From Chromobacterium haemolyticum (GTDB taxonomy: Bacteria > Pseudomonadota > Gammaproteobacteria > Burkholderiales > Chromobacteriaceae), in NCBI RefSeq assembly GCF_002081825.1, contig NZ_MUKU01000008.1, forward strand, positions 1 through 64,000: 64,000 bases of DNA, given 5' to 3'. This document shows, in pieces, positions 57,063 through 63,737 of this stretch. The notes beneath the pieces are model-generated. The model ran no database searches and had not been told where the DNA came from. It worked only from the letters and a program-made list of their open reading frames with translations. The position numbers and the translations under genes are program-made. Within the stretch, counting starts at the first letter, position 1. Every line of letters begins with the position of its first letter.

Positions 57063-57474
57063 AAGCCTCGCTGCGTTGATAGATGGGCAGTTCTTGCTGC
57101 GCGGCGGGGCTGCCCCAGGGCAGGTGATGTTCCCACCAGATATGTCCGGCCGGCGCCACCCATTCAGGATGGTCCAGCGAAGACACGGTGATGTCGAGCT
57201 CCTCAGGATCAGACTCATGGCGATAAGTCAGAGTGGAGCCGCAATGCGGACAGAAACCGCGGCTGACCGCCGCCGAGGAGTGATAAAGCACCGGCTTTTC
57301 ACCACGCCAATCCAGATCGGCCACGCGAACGGTGAACCAGGTAACGAAGGCAGCGCCGCTGGCTCGGCGGCAGCTTTTGCAATGGCAGTGCACCACATCG
57401 TAAGGCTCGGCGCGCAAACGGTAGCGCACCGCGCCGCACAGACAACCTCCAGTCAGATTCTGGCTCGCGCTCAT
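57061..57474 (-). CDS. GFA family zinc protein (CENP-V/GFA domain)
   Basis: This 137-residue protein has the GFA fold, named for glutathione-dependent formaldehyde-activating enzyme, though most members have no proven activity. Zinc-binding cysteines appear as GGCLCGAVRY, HCHCKSCRR and FCPHCGSTLTY, the full set of the family. VTVSSLDHPEW-type sequence follows in the C-terminal half (DITVSSLDHPEW). It stands alone on the minus strand next to repeat A7. Confidence 0.9.
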   Translation of the reverse strand: MSASQNLTGGCLCGAVRYRLRAEPYDVVHCHCKSCRRASGAAFVTWFTVRVADLDWRGEKPVLYHSSAAVSRGFCPHCGSTLTYRHESDPEELDITVSSLDHPEWVAPAGHIWWEHHLPWGSPAAQQELPIYQRSEA

Positions 57475-57644
57475 GATGCTTCCCTCGCTGCTGGGTTGAC
57501 GATGGATTCAGAAACGGCTGTCCCCGCCAGCCCAAACCGGCAGTCAGACACCTCCGCTTTTTAAATATGATTCACTGCCGCCGCCAGCGACAAGCCCAAC
57601 CGCCAAATTAAGCGGACCACCGCCGCCAAGCTGATGTTGTGCCG

Positions 57645-57680
57645 CAACAAAAAAACAACGGCCGCCCTGGGGCGGCCGCT
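57645..57680 (-). terminator. Terminator of panD
   Basis: CGGCCGCCC/GGGCGGCCG (57659-57667 with 57670-57678) is followed on the minus strand by TTGTTTTTTT. Confidence 0.88.
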
Positions 57681-57702
57681 AATGGGCGAAACCGGAGACG
57701 GA

Positions 57703-58083
57703 TCAGGCCGCCTGCGTCGGGGTTGCGCCCTTGACCTCGGTCATCTGATTATCGGCGTCGACGAATACCAGCTTGGGCTGGTGATCTTTCAGCTCCGCGG
57801 CCTCGTACTGGGCGAAGGAGGCGATGATCAGCAGATCTCCCGGCGCGGCGCGGCGCGCGGCGGAACCGTTGACCGAAATGGTTCCGGAACCACGCTCGGC
57901 CTTGATTGCGTAGGTGGCGAAACGCTCGCCGTTGGTGACGTTCCAGATCTGCACTTCTTCGTACTCCAGAATGTCCGCCGCTTCCAGCAGGTTCTCGTCG
58001 ATCGCGCAGGAACCGATATAGTGCAACTCGCTGTGGGTAGTGGTTACCCGGTGGAGCTTGGATTTGAGCATATTACGCTGCAT
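57703..58083 (-). CDS. panD: Aspartate 1-decarboxylase
   Basis: PanD makes beta-alanine from aspartate for pantothenate synthesis. The 126-residue proenzyme has the Gly-Ser self-cleavage site in HYIGSCAID (Gly24-Ser25), which yields the pyruvoyl group, and the typical start [40 protein letters not shown]-type sequence ([16 protein letters not shown]) closes the active site. It is the last gene of panB-panC-panD and is followed by a strong terminator. Confidence 0.97.
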   Translation of the reverse strand: MQRNMLKSKLHRVTTTHSELHYIGSCAIDENLLEAADILEYEEVQIWNVTNGERFATYAIKAERGSGTISVNGSAARRAAPGDLLIIASFAQYEAAELKDHQPKLVFVDADNQMTEVKGATPTQAA

Positions 58084-58105
58084 GATTGCATCCTTCGTCC
58101 GCTGA

Positions 58106-58939
58106 TCAGCGGAACACTTCGATGTTGTCGATCAGGCGGGTGCGCCCCAGTCGGGCAGCCGCCAGCACCACCAGGCGTTTTTCGCCGGCGTGCGCCACCG
58201 CCAGGGTGTCGGCCTGGCGAATTTCCACGTAATCCACTATCCAGCCGGCTTGATCCAGATCGTCGCGCGCGGCCTGCTCCAACGCCGCGTAGTCATGGTC
58301 GCCGTCCTGCAGCCGCTGCCGCACCTGCGTCAAATTGCGGTACAAGCGCGGCGCCTCTGCGCGCTCTTCCGCGCTCAGATAACCGTTGCGCGAGGACAGC
58401 GCCAGACCGTCGTCGGCGCGGCCGGTGTCCACCGGCACGATCTCGATCGGCGAATTCAGGTCGTCCACCATTGCGCGGATCACGTGCAGCTGCTGGAAGT
58501 CCTTCTTGCCGAAGCAGGCCAGATCCGGCTGCACGATGTTGAACAGCTTGGTCACCACGGTGGCGACGCCGCGGAAGTGGCCGGGCCGGAAGGCGCCGCA
58601 CAGCTCATTCTGGATATTTGGCGGCTCCACGTTGAAGTCCTGGCGCACGCGCGGATATAGCTCCTGCTCCTCGGGGAAGAACAAGGCATCCACGCCGGCG
58701 GCGCGCAGTTTGTCGCAATCGGCGTCGAAAGTGCGCGGATAAGCGCCGAAGTCCTCACCCTGGCCAAATTGCAGCCGATTGACAAAGATGCTGACCACGA
58801 CCTTGTCGGCGCGTTCGCGCGCCGCCTTGACCAGAGCCAGATGGCCGGCATGTAGATTGCCCATGGTGGGCACGAAGGCGAGCTTGCCCGCCTGGCGACG
58901 CCAGGCGCGCATCTCCGCCACGGTACGAATGATTTCCAT
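58106..58939 (-). CDS. panC: Pantothenate synthetase
   Basis: PanC joins pantoate and beta-alanine with ATP. The 277-residue protein has the nucleotide-binding MGNLHAGHL (HIGH-like), [22 protein letters not shown], and LSSRNGYLS (KMSKS-like region). Length and motifs match E. coli PanC. It sits between panB and panD with short gaps, so the three pathway enzymes are co-expressed. Confidence 0.97.
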   Translation of the reverse strand: MEIIRTVAEMRAWRRQAGKLAFVPTMGNLHAGHLALVKAARERADKVVVSIFVNRLQFGQGEDFGAYPRTFDADCDKLRAAGVDALFFPEEQELYPRVRQDFNVEPPNIQNELCGAFRPGHFRGVATVVTKLFNIVQPDLACFGKKDFQQLHVIRAMVDDLNSPIEIVPVDTGRADDGLALSSRNGYLSAEERAEAPRLYRNLTQVRQRLQDGDHDYAALEQAARDDLDQAGWIVDYVEIRQADTLAVAHAGEKRLVVLAAARLGRTRLIDNIEVFR

Positions 58940-58964
58940 TGTTTGATGTCCTGGGCAGAGCCGA

Positions 58965-59756
58965 TCAGAAAGTATGTTCCGCCGCCGGGAAAGACTTGTC
59001 CTTCACCGCCTGCACATAGGCCTGCACCGCGCCTTGGATACTGCCGGCCTCAGCCATGAAGTCCTTGACGAAACGCGCCTTTTTTCCCGGATACACACCC
59101 AGCATGTCGTGCAACACCAGCACCTGGCCGGACACGTCGACGCCGGCGCCAATGCCTATGGTGGGGACGGAAATCGACTCGGTGATCTCACGCGCCAGTT
59201 CCGCCGGCACGCACTCCATCAGCACCAGGCTGGCGCCCGCAGCAGCGTGCGCCTTGGCGTCGTTGACGATGCGGCGCGCGTCTTCCTCGTTCTTGCCCTG
59301 CACTCGATAGCCACCGAAGGTGTTGACGAACTGCGGCGTCAGGCCGATGTGAGCGCACACCGGCACGCCGCGCTCCACCAGGAATCGGGTGGTGTCGGCC
59401 ATATAGGCACCGCCTTCCAGCTTCACCATGTGCGCACCGGCCTGGATGATGCGGGCGGCGTGGGCGAACGCCTGTTGCGGGCTTTCCTGATAGGCGCCGA
59501 AAGTCATGTCGCCCAGCACCATAGCCTGCTTGGCGCCGCGCGCCACGCAACGCACGTGGTAGAGCATTTCCTCTTCAGCCACCGGCAGCGTGGAATCTAT
59601 GCCCTGCACCACCATGCCCAGCGAATCCCCCACCAGCAGAATTTCCACCCCGGCTTGCTCCAGCAAGGCGGCGAAGCTGGCGTCGTAACAGGTCAGCATG
59701 GCGATCTTCTGCCCTTCCTGCGCCATTTTCTGCAGGGTGTTGACGGTAATTTTCAT
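58965..59756 (-). CDS. panB: 3-methyl-2-oxobutanoate hydroxymethyltransferase
   Basis: PanB is the first committed enzyme of pantothenate synthesis: it adds a hydroxymethyl group from methylene-tetrahydrofolate to ketoisovalerate. The 263-residue protein has [21 protein letters not shown] with the metal-binding Asp, KLEGG, and AHIGLTPQ. I chose the ATG at 59754-59756, preceded by GAGGAAG. It stands 24 bp upstream of panC. Repeat A8 separates it from the kinase gene, so a promoter may lie in that gap. Confidence 0.97.
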   Translation of the reverse strand: MKITVNTLQKMAQEGQKIAMLTCYDASFAALLEQAGVEILLVGDSLGMVVQGIDSTLPVAEEEMLYHVRCVARGAKQAMVLGDMTFGAYQESPQQAFAHAARIIQAGAHMVKLEGGAYMADTTRFLVERGVPVCAHIGLTPQFVNTFGGYRVQGKNEEDARRIVNDAKAHAAAGASLVLMECVPAELAREITESISVPTIGIGAGVDVSGQVLVLHDMLGVYPGKKARFVKDFMAEAGSIQGAVQAYVQAVKDKSFPAAEHTF

Positions 59757-59802
59757 GCCCGTTCTTCCTCGTTCAGTCGTCCATATCAACCGGCGGGGCG
59801 CT

Positions 59803-59936
59803 TAAAACCTGTTTACGATCTGCTGGGCATCAGCGATACAGCGTTGAAAACGGTGACGCACCCCTTGTACATTCCGTTTTCTCAGCCGCAAGGCCTTGTC
59901 TCGCTCTAGCTCGCTAAATCGGAAAACAGGCTCCGA
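59803..59936 (-). repeat. Repeat family A, copy 8 (inverted orientation)
   Basis: The end AAAACCTGTTTACGATCT and the far end GGAAAACAGGCTCC bound an interior that is the reverse complement of copies 1-3: it has CCTTGTACATTCCG, TTTTCTCAGC and GGCCTTGTCTCGC. It fills the gap between panB and the deoxynucleoside kinase gene. Confidence 0.7.
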
Positions 59937-59948
59937 ACGCGCGACGGC

Positions 59949-60587
59949 TCAGACGCTCTTGTTGAAATAGTTGCGCTGGCCTCGCGCCTCGCTGATGCAG
60001 CGGATCAGCAGTTCGAAGTCCTCGTCGCCGTCGACCAGATTCAGATGATCGGTATTGACGATCAGCAACGGCGCGGCCTCGTACTGATGGAAAAACTCGC
60101 TATAGGCCTGATGCACGCGCTTCAGATAACCTTCGGGGAAATTGACTTCGTACTCCGCCGCCCGCGCGGCCACCCGGCTCAGCAGGTTCTCTTCGGAAGC
60201 CTGCAGATAAATCACCAGATCCGGCACCGGATGCTCGGGCATCGCCAGCCCCGCCAGGCGCTTGTACAGCGCCAGCTCGGCCTCGTCCAGATTGATCTTG
60301 GCGAACAGCGCGTCTTTTTCGAACAGGAAGTCCGACACCAACGGGCTGGCCAGCAGTTCGCCGTCCAGCATGCTCTTGGCCATCTCGGCGCGTTGCAGCA
60401 TGAAGGACAGCTGGGTGGACAGGCCGTGGGCCGGCAAGTTGCGGTAGAAGCGCGGCAGGAAGGGGTTGGCGGCGGGATCTTCCGCCAGCAGGCGCACGCC
60501 CCAGTATTCCGACAGTCGGCGCGCCAGAGAGGATTTGCCCGCGCCGATCGGCCCTTCGACCACGACATAACGCAATTGACTCATCAC
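59949..60587 (-). CDS. Deoxynucleoside kinase (deoxyadenosine/deoxyguanosine kinase family)
   Basis: This 212-residue protein phosphorylates deoxynucleosides for salvage. The P-loop is EGPIGAGKSSLARRL near residue 11, followed by FMLQRAEMAKSML and SDFLFEKDALFAKINL. The lid Arg residues are in LLSRVAARAAEYEVNF. It is of the dNK/dGK type rather than thymidine kinase. ATGATG offers two adjacent starts. The gene lies between folK and the pan genes, an arrangement known in other proteobacteria. Confidence 0.92.
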   Translation of the reverse strand: MMSQLRYVVVEGPIGAGKSSLARRLSEYWGVRLLAEDPAANPFLPRFYRNLPAHGLSTQLSFMLQRAEMAKSMLDGELLASPLVSDFLFEKDALFAKINLDEAELALYKRLAGLAMPEHPVPDLVIYLQASEENLLSRVAARAAEYEVNFPEGYLKRVHQAYSEFFHQYEAAPLLIVNTDHLNLVDGDEDFELLIRCISEARGQRNYFNKSV

Positions 60588-60598
60588 TCGCTTCCTTA

Positions 60599-61087
60599 TT
60601 AGCTAGTTGTTTTGAGGCGCTCCACGCCCTGATCGGCCAGCCCTGCGGCCAGTTCGCCGGCCGTGCCCAGCGCCGGCAGCGCCAGATCGGGAGCGATCTC
60701 CGCCAGCGGGATCATGACGAAGCCGCGCAGATGCATGCGCGGATGCGGCAGGGTCAGGTCTTGGTCGCTCTGGGCGACGCCGCTGTAATACAGCAGATCC
60801 AGATCCAGCACCCGCGGCGCGTTGCGGAAGGTGCGCACCCGGCCGAACTCGGCCTCTATCGCCAGCAGCCTGCGCAGTAATTCGCGCGGCGCCAATGCGG
60901 TGTCCACTTCCGCAACGGCGTTGATGAAATCCGGTTGATCGGCATAGCCCACCGGCGCGGTGCGGTACAAAGCGGATTGCCGCGTCAGCTCGGTATCGGG
61001 CAAGGCGGCGATCGCGGCCAGCGCGGCGCGGATTTGCGCCGCCGGCTGTTCAAGGTTGCTGCCCAGCGCGATGAAAGCCTGCGCCAT
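60599..61087 (-). CDS. folK: 2-amino-4-hydroxy-6-hydroxymethyldihydropteridine pyrophosphokinase
   Basis: FolK transfers pyrophosphate from ATP to the pterin precursor of folate. The 162-residue protein has FIALGSNLEQP at the start, LYRTAPVGYADQPDFINAV, the family signature RVLDLDLLYYSG with metal-binding Asp residues, and LPHPRMHLRGFVMIPL. It begins one base after the pcnB stop region, so the two genes are coupled. Confidence 0.97.
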   Translation of the reverse strand: MAQAFIALGSNLEQPAAQIRAALAAIAALPDTELTRQSALYRTAPVGYADQPDFINAVAEVDTALAPRELLRRLLAIEAEFGRVRTFRNAPRVLDLDLLYYSGVAQSDQDLTLPHPRMHLRGFVMIPLAEIAPDLALPALGTAGELAAGLADQGVERLKTTS

Positions 61088-62446
61088 TTAGGCCTCTCCG
61101 CCCGATTCGCCCGCGGCTTTGCGGCGATTGGCGGGACGGCGACGGCGGCGTTTCTTGGCCGGGTCCGGCTCGCCGCTGGCCTTGGCGATTTCCAGCAGCT
61201 GCTCGCGCTCTTCCTCGTCGGCGCGCTGGAAGTCGTTCCACCAGCCCACCAACTTCATATCCACCTCGCCGGCTTCGCCGCGCAGCGCGAAGAAATCGTA
61301 AGCGGCGCGGAAACGCGGCTGCTCCAGGAAACGATAAGCGCGCTGGCCGCTGCGGCTGTCGAAACGCGACTGCAACATCCAGATTTCGCGCATGGTCACG
61401 CTGAAACGGCGTGGGATGGCAAAGTCGTTATCCTGCTCGGACTCCACGTCGGCAATCGCTTGCGCCAGCGCGTACACCGCGCGGTCGCCGGCGTTCACAC
61501 GCTTCTGCCAGCGCTGATGCACCTGCTTCCACAGCAGGGTGGCCAGTAGGAAACCCACCGACACGGGCTTGTCGGCGCGGATGCGCTGATCGGTGCTTTC
61601 CAGGCCCAACTTCAAGAACAAATCGTCGCCCTTGTCGTCCAGCACCGCGTCCAGCAGCGGGAACACGCCGCGCGCCATGCCTTCTTCGCGCAGCTTCTTC
61701 AGGCAGCCGTAGGCTTGGCCGGACATCAGCAGCTTGAGCATTTCATCGAACAGGCGCGCCGGCGGCTCCTTCTTCAGCAGATGAGCGTGGGTGCGGATGG
61801 GCTTGCGGGTGGCGTCGTCGATATCGAAGCCCAGCTTGGCCGCCAGACGCACCGCGCGCAGCATGCGCACCGGATCTTCCTGATAACGGCGGGCCGGCTG
61901 GCCTATCATCACCAGCTTGCGGGCGCGCAAGTCCTTGACGCCGTGGTGATAGTCGATGACGGTTTCGTCGGACGGATCGTAGAACAGCGCGTTCACGGTG
62001 AAGTCGCGACGGTGAGCGTCCTCTTCCTGGCTGCCGAAACTGTTGTCGGCCATGATGCGGCCGGTTTCATTAGTGTCGTCCACGGAGCCGCCGCGGAAGG
62101 TAGTCACCTCGATGGTTTCCTGCCCCATCATCACATGGACGATGCGGAAACGCCGGCCGATGATGCGGGAACGGCGGAACACCCGGTGCACTTCCTCCGG
62201 CGTCGCGTTGGTGGCCACGTCGAAATCCTTCGGCGACACGCCCAACATCAAGTCGCGCACGGCTCCGCCCACCACATAGGCGGAAAAACCAGCCTCCTGC
62301 AGTCGGGTGGTGACTTTCAGCGCAGCGGAGCTGAGCTGGTCTCGGCGGATGCCGTGTTGCGGCAGAGGAATCACGCGCGCCTTGGTGCGGCGCTTGCCCA
62401 TGCCGGCGGGCAGGTCCAGTACTTTACGGATAAACTTGCGGATCAT
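61088..62446 (-). CDS. pcnB: Poly(A) polymerase I
   Basis: PcnB adds poly(A) tails to RNA 3' ends, promoting decay. The 452-residue protein has the nucleotidyltransferase motif YVVGGAVRDLMLG followed by KDFDVATNATPEEV (catalytic Asp pair), RRIRF-like RRFRIVHV, and HRRDFTVNALFYDP. The C-terminal basic tail (KKRRRRRPANRRK) fits RNA binding. Position next to folK and panBC is the usual proteobacterial order. A -10 element TATAAT (62511-62516, minus strand) lies about 65 bp upstream. Confidence 0.95.
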   Translation of the reverse strand: MIRKFIRKVLDLPAGMGKRRTKARVIPLPQHGIRRDQLSSAALKVTTRLQEAGFSAYVVGGAVRDLMLGVSPKDFDVATNATPEEVHRVFRRSRIIGRRFRIVHVMMGQETIEVTTFRGGSVDDTNETGRIMADNSFGSQEEDAHRRDFTVNALFYDPSDETVIDYHHGVKDLRARKLVMIGQPARRYQEDPVRMLRAVRLAAKLGFDIDDATRKPIRTHAHLLKKEPPARLFDEMLKLLMSGQAYGCLKKLREEGMARGVFPLLDAVLDDKGDDLFLKLGLESTDQRIRADKPVSVGFLLATLLWKQVHQRWQKRVNAGDRAVYALAQAIADVESEQDNDFAIPRRFSVTMREIWMLQSRFDSRSGQRAYRFLEQPRFRAAYDFFALRGEAGEVDMKLVGWWNDFQRADEEEREQLLEIAKASGEPDPAKKRRRRRPANRRKAAGESGGEA

Positions 62447-62510
62447 TATGAGAAAGATAGTCGACTTGGAATGCCAGGATTCGCAAGACTAGTAGGTAGT
62501 CAAGCCGGCG

Positions 62511-62516
62511 ATTATA
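62511..62516 (-). promoter_or_regulatory. Candidate -10 box of the pcnB operon
   Basis: A perfect TATAAT on the minus strand; the matching -35 is unclear. It would give a leader of about 55-60 nt. Confidence 0.4.
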
Positions 62517-62585
62517 TCCCTATTCTTTGCAGAAAATACAATTCGCCGCCATATACCGCCCCATAGCCGCCTCCACGGCCGCCAA

Positions 62586-62614
62586 TTGCCCCCTATCGAC
62601 GATAGGCATACAAT
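62586..62614 (+). promoter_or_regulatory. Candidate promoter with a palindromic spacer
   Basis: TTGCCC (62586-62591), 17 bp, TACAAT (62609-62614). The spacer holds the near-perfect palindrome CCTATCGACGATAGG (62592-62606, 7-bp arms), an attractive repressor site. It lies about 37 bp before the GTG at 62651. Confidence 0.45.
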
Positions 62615-62650
62615 CGCTGCCGATTCGCCGACTCCGACAAGACCCCTCCC

Positions 62651-63409
62651 GTGCGCCCTACTCTCAGCTTCCATCTTCAGACCATTCCCAACGTGCCCGC
62701 CATCCGCCAGCTCTATGAGCTGGACGGCGAGATCGGGGAGGCCGACGTCGCCGATTTCGTGCTGCAGCGCTGCCGCGCCCAAAGCGGCACCGATTTCATC
62801 CCCTTCCATTTGCACCGCGTGGTCGCCATCGCCGGCGTACTGCAGCAGGATGGACACACCCGCCTCTTCCAACGGCTCGCCGTCGATGCCGGCGACGAAG
62901 CCGCGATGCTGACGGACTGGCTAACCCTGCTGCGCGACAGCCGGGCGCAGTTGATCAGTTGGGACGGCTCTCGGCTGGAGCTGCCGGTGTTGCTCCATCG
63001 CGCGCTGGCGCTGGGCTTGCATCTGCCGGAACAGCTCCGCGCCGGCCGGACGCCGGACGCGCATTGCGCGCTGAGCGAGATCCTGAGCGGCGGCCATGCC
63101 GAACTGGCCACCCCTTTGGGCGAGCTGGCCCGTCTGTGCGGCCTGCCCGGAGAAACCGAACTCAACGGCCCTCGGCGCTGGGAACTGTACCGCGCCGGCA
63201 ACGCCGGCGCGCTCGCCGAACACAATGCGCGCCAGGCCGCCAGTTGCCATCTGCTGTGGCTGCGCCAGCAATGGGTGGAGGGCGCGCTGGCTCCAGCCAC
63301 CTATCAAGCCTGTAGACAAAGCTTGCGCGCCGCCGTCGCCGCGCAACCGGAACCGCACTGGCGCGGCTGGCTGGCCGACTGGCGCGCAGAGGCCGCGCAA
63401 GGGGATTGA
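62651..63409 (+). CDS. PolB-associated 3'-5' exonuclease-like protein with lost catalytic acids
   Basis: This 252-residue protein resembles the stand-alone 3'-5' exonucleases related to DNA polymerase B (DEDDy type). The overall pattern is kept: LSFHLQTIPNVPAIRQLYEL, DFIPFHLHRVVAIAGVL, LISWDGSRLELPVLLHRAL and LGELARLCGLPGE. But the catalytic acids have changed: FDIET reads FHLQT, GFDLP reads RLELP, and the third motif's CExDV reads NARQA. It is therefore probably inactive as a nuclease, perhaps a binding protein. The start is GTG. The promoter upstream has a palindromic spacer. Confidence 0.75.
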   Translation: MRPTLSFHLQTIPNVPAIRQLYELDGEIGEADVADFVLQRCRAQSGTDFIPFHLHRVVAIAGVLQQDGHTRLFQRLAVDAGDEAAMLTDWLTLLRDSRAQLISWDGSRLELPVLLHRALALGLHLPEQLRAGRTPDAHCALSEILSGGHAELATPLGELARLCGLPGETELNGPRRWELYRAGNAGALAEHNARQAASCHLLWLRQQWVEGALAPATYQACRQSLRAAVAAQPEPHWRGWLADWRAEAAQGD

Positions 63410-63434
63410 CAGCCAAAAGCCAAAGGCATAGGCT
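63406..63434 (+). promoter_or_regulatory. Candidate promoter of the SAM-II-type leader
   Basis: TTGACA (63406-63411), a 17-bp spacer and TAGGCT (63429-63434). Transcription would start near 63441, a few bases before the first riboswitch stem. The -35 overlaps the stop codon of the exonuclease-like gene. Confidence 0.5.
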
Positions 63435-63443
63435 GACATTCAT

Positions 63444-63493
63444 GCGCCGATTTGACACAGCTTGCGGGCGCTTAACAAATGCCAGCTAAAGCG
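63444..63493 (+). ncRNA. SAM-II-type riboswitch aptamer 1
   Basis: The order of elements matches the SAM-II aptamer. P1 arms are GCGCC (63444-63448) and GGCGC (63467-63471). Loop 1 starts GATTT. A segment ...AACAAAT then GCCAGCTAAAG follows, equivalent to GATAAATG..GCTAAA in the well-known SAM-II RNA. The loop's GCTTGC can pair with GCCAGC (one mismatch), giving the pseudoknot, and ATTT of loop 1 can pair with AAAT. Such RNAs sense S-adenosylmethionine and usually control methionine-related genes. Recognised from memory of the consensus; no covariance search was possible. Confidence 0.6.
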
Positions 63494-63504
63494 TCAAACC
63501 GGTC

Positions 63505-63544
63505 AACCCGCTTGCGCTCTTAAGTCGTAGGCGGGTTTTGTTTT
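63505..63544 (+). terminator. Intrinsic terminator after aptamer 1
   Basis: AACCCGC (63505-63511) pairs with GCGGGTT (63531-63537), followed by a T-rich run (TTTTGTTTT). CCCGC of the terminator can instead pair with GCGGG at 63464-63468, part of which forms P1 of the aptamer, so ligand binding would favour termination. Confidence 0.65.
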
Positions 63545-63628
63545 ACCCGTACAGGCAGTTAAGCAAACCAATCGCTTCGGATCGATGCATGAGCCGCGCC
63601 CCGCTATCCGTTTCGGGCATGCGCGGCA

Positions 63629-63680
63629 GGCGCCGAGTTAAAGACAACTTGCAGGGCGCCCAAAAATCCTGCTAAAGCGT
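63629..63680 (+). ncRNA. SAM-II-like riboswitch aptamer 2 (variant)
   Basis: A second copy of the same pattern: P1 arms GGCGC (63629-63633) and GCGCC (63656-63660), the loop CAACTTGCAGG, then CAAAAATCCTGCTAAAGCGTC. GCAGG (63651-63655) and CCTGC (63668-63672) form a perfect 5-bp pseudoknot. The CTAAAGCGTC end is identical to aptamer 1. The loop-1 ATTT is not kept (GAGTTAAAG), so it is a diverged or related class (SAM-V is a possibility). A hairpin, CGCCGG/CCGGCG, lies between it and the ribosome site. Confidence 0.5.
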
Positions 63681-63737
63681 CGCCGGCGAAACCCAGAACC
63701 GGCGCGCCAACCGCGACCGAACCAACTGGAGACCGCC

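Noticed and set aside
63444-63493. c-di-GMP-I (GEMM) riboswitch as an explanation for the 63.4-kb leader
   Set aside because: CTAAAGCGTC..CCGG looks faintly like the GEMM core, but the central GAAA tetraloop hairpin and the receptor are missing. The SAM-II layout fits the stem, loop and pseudoknot positions much better.
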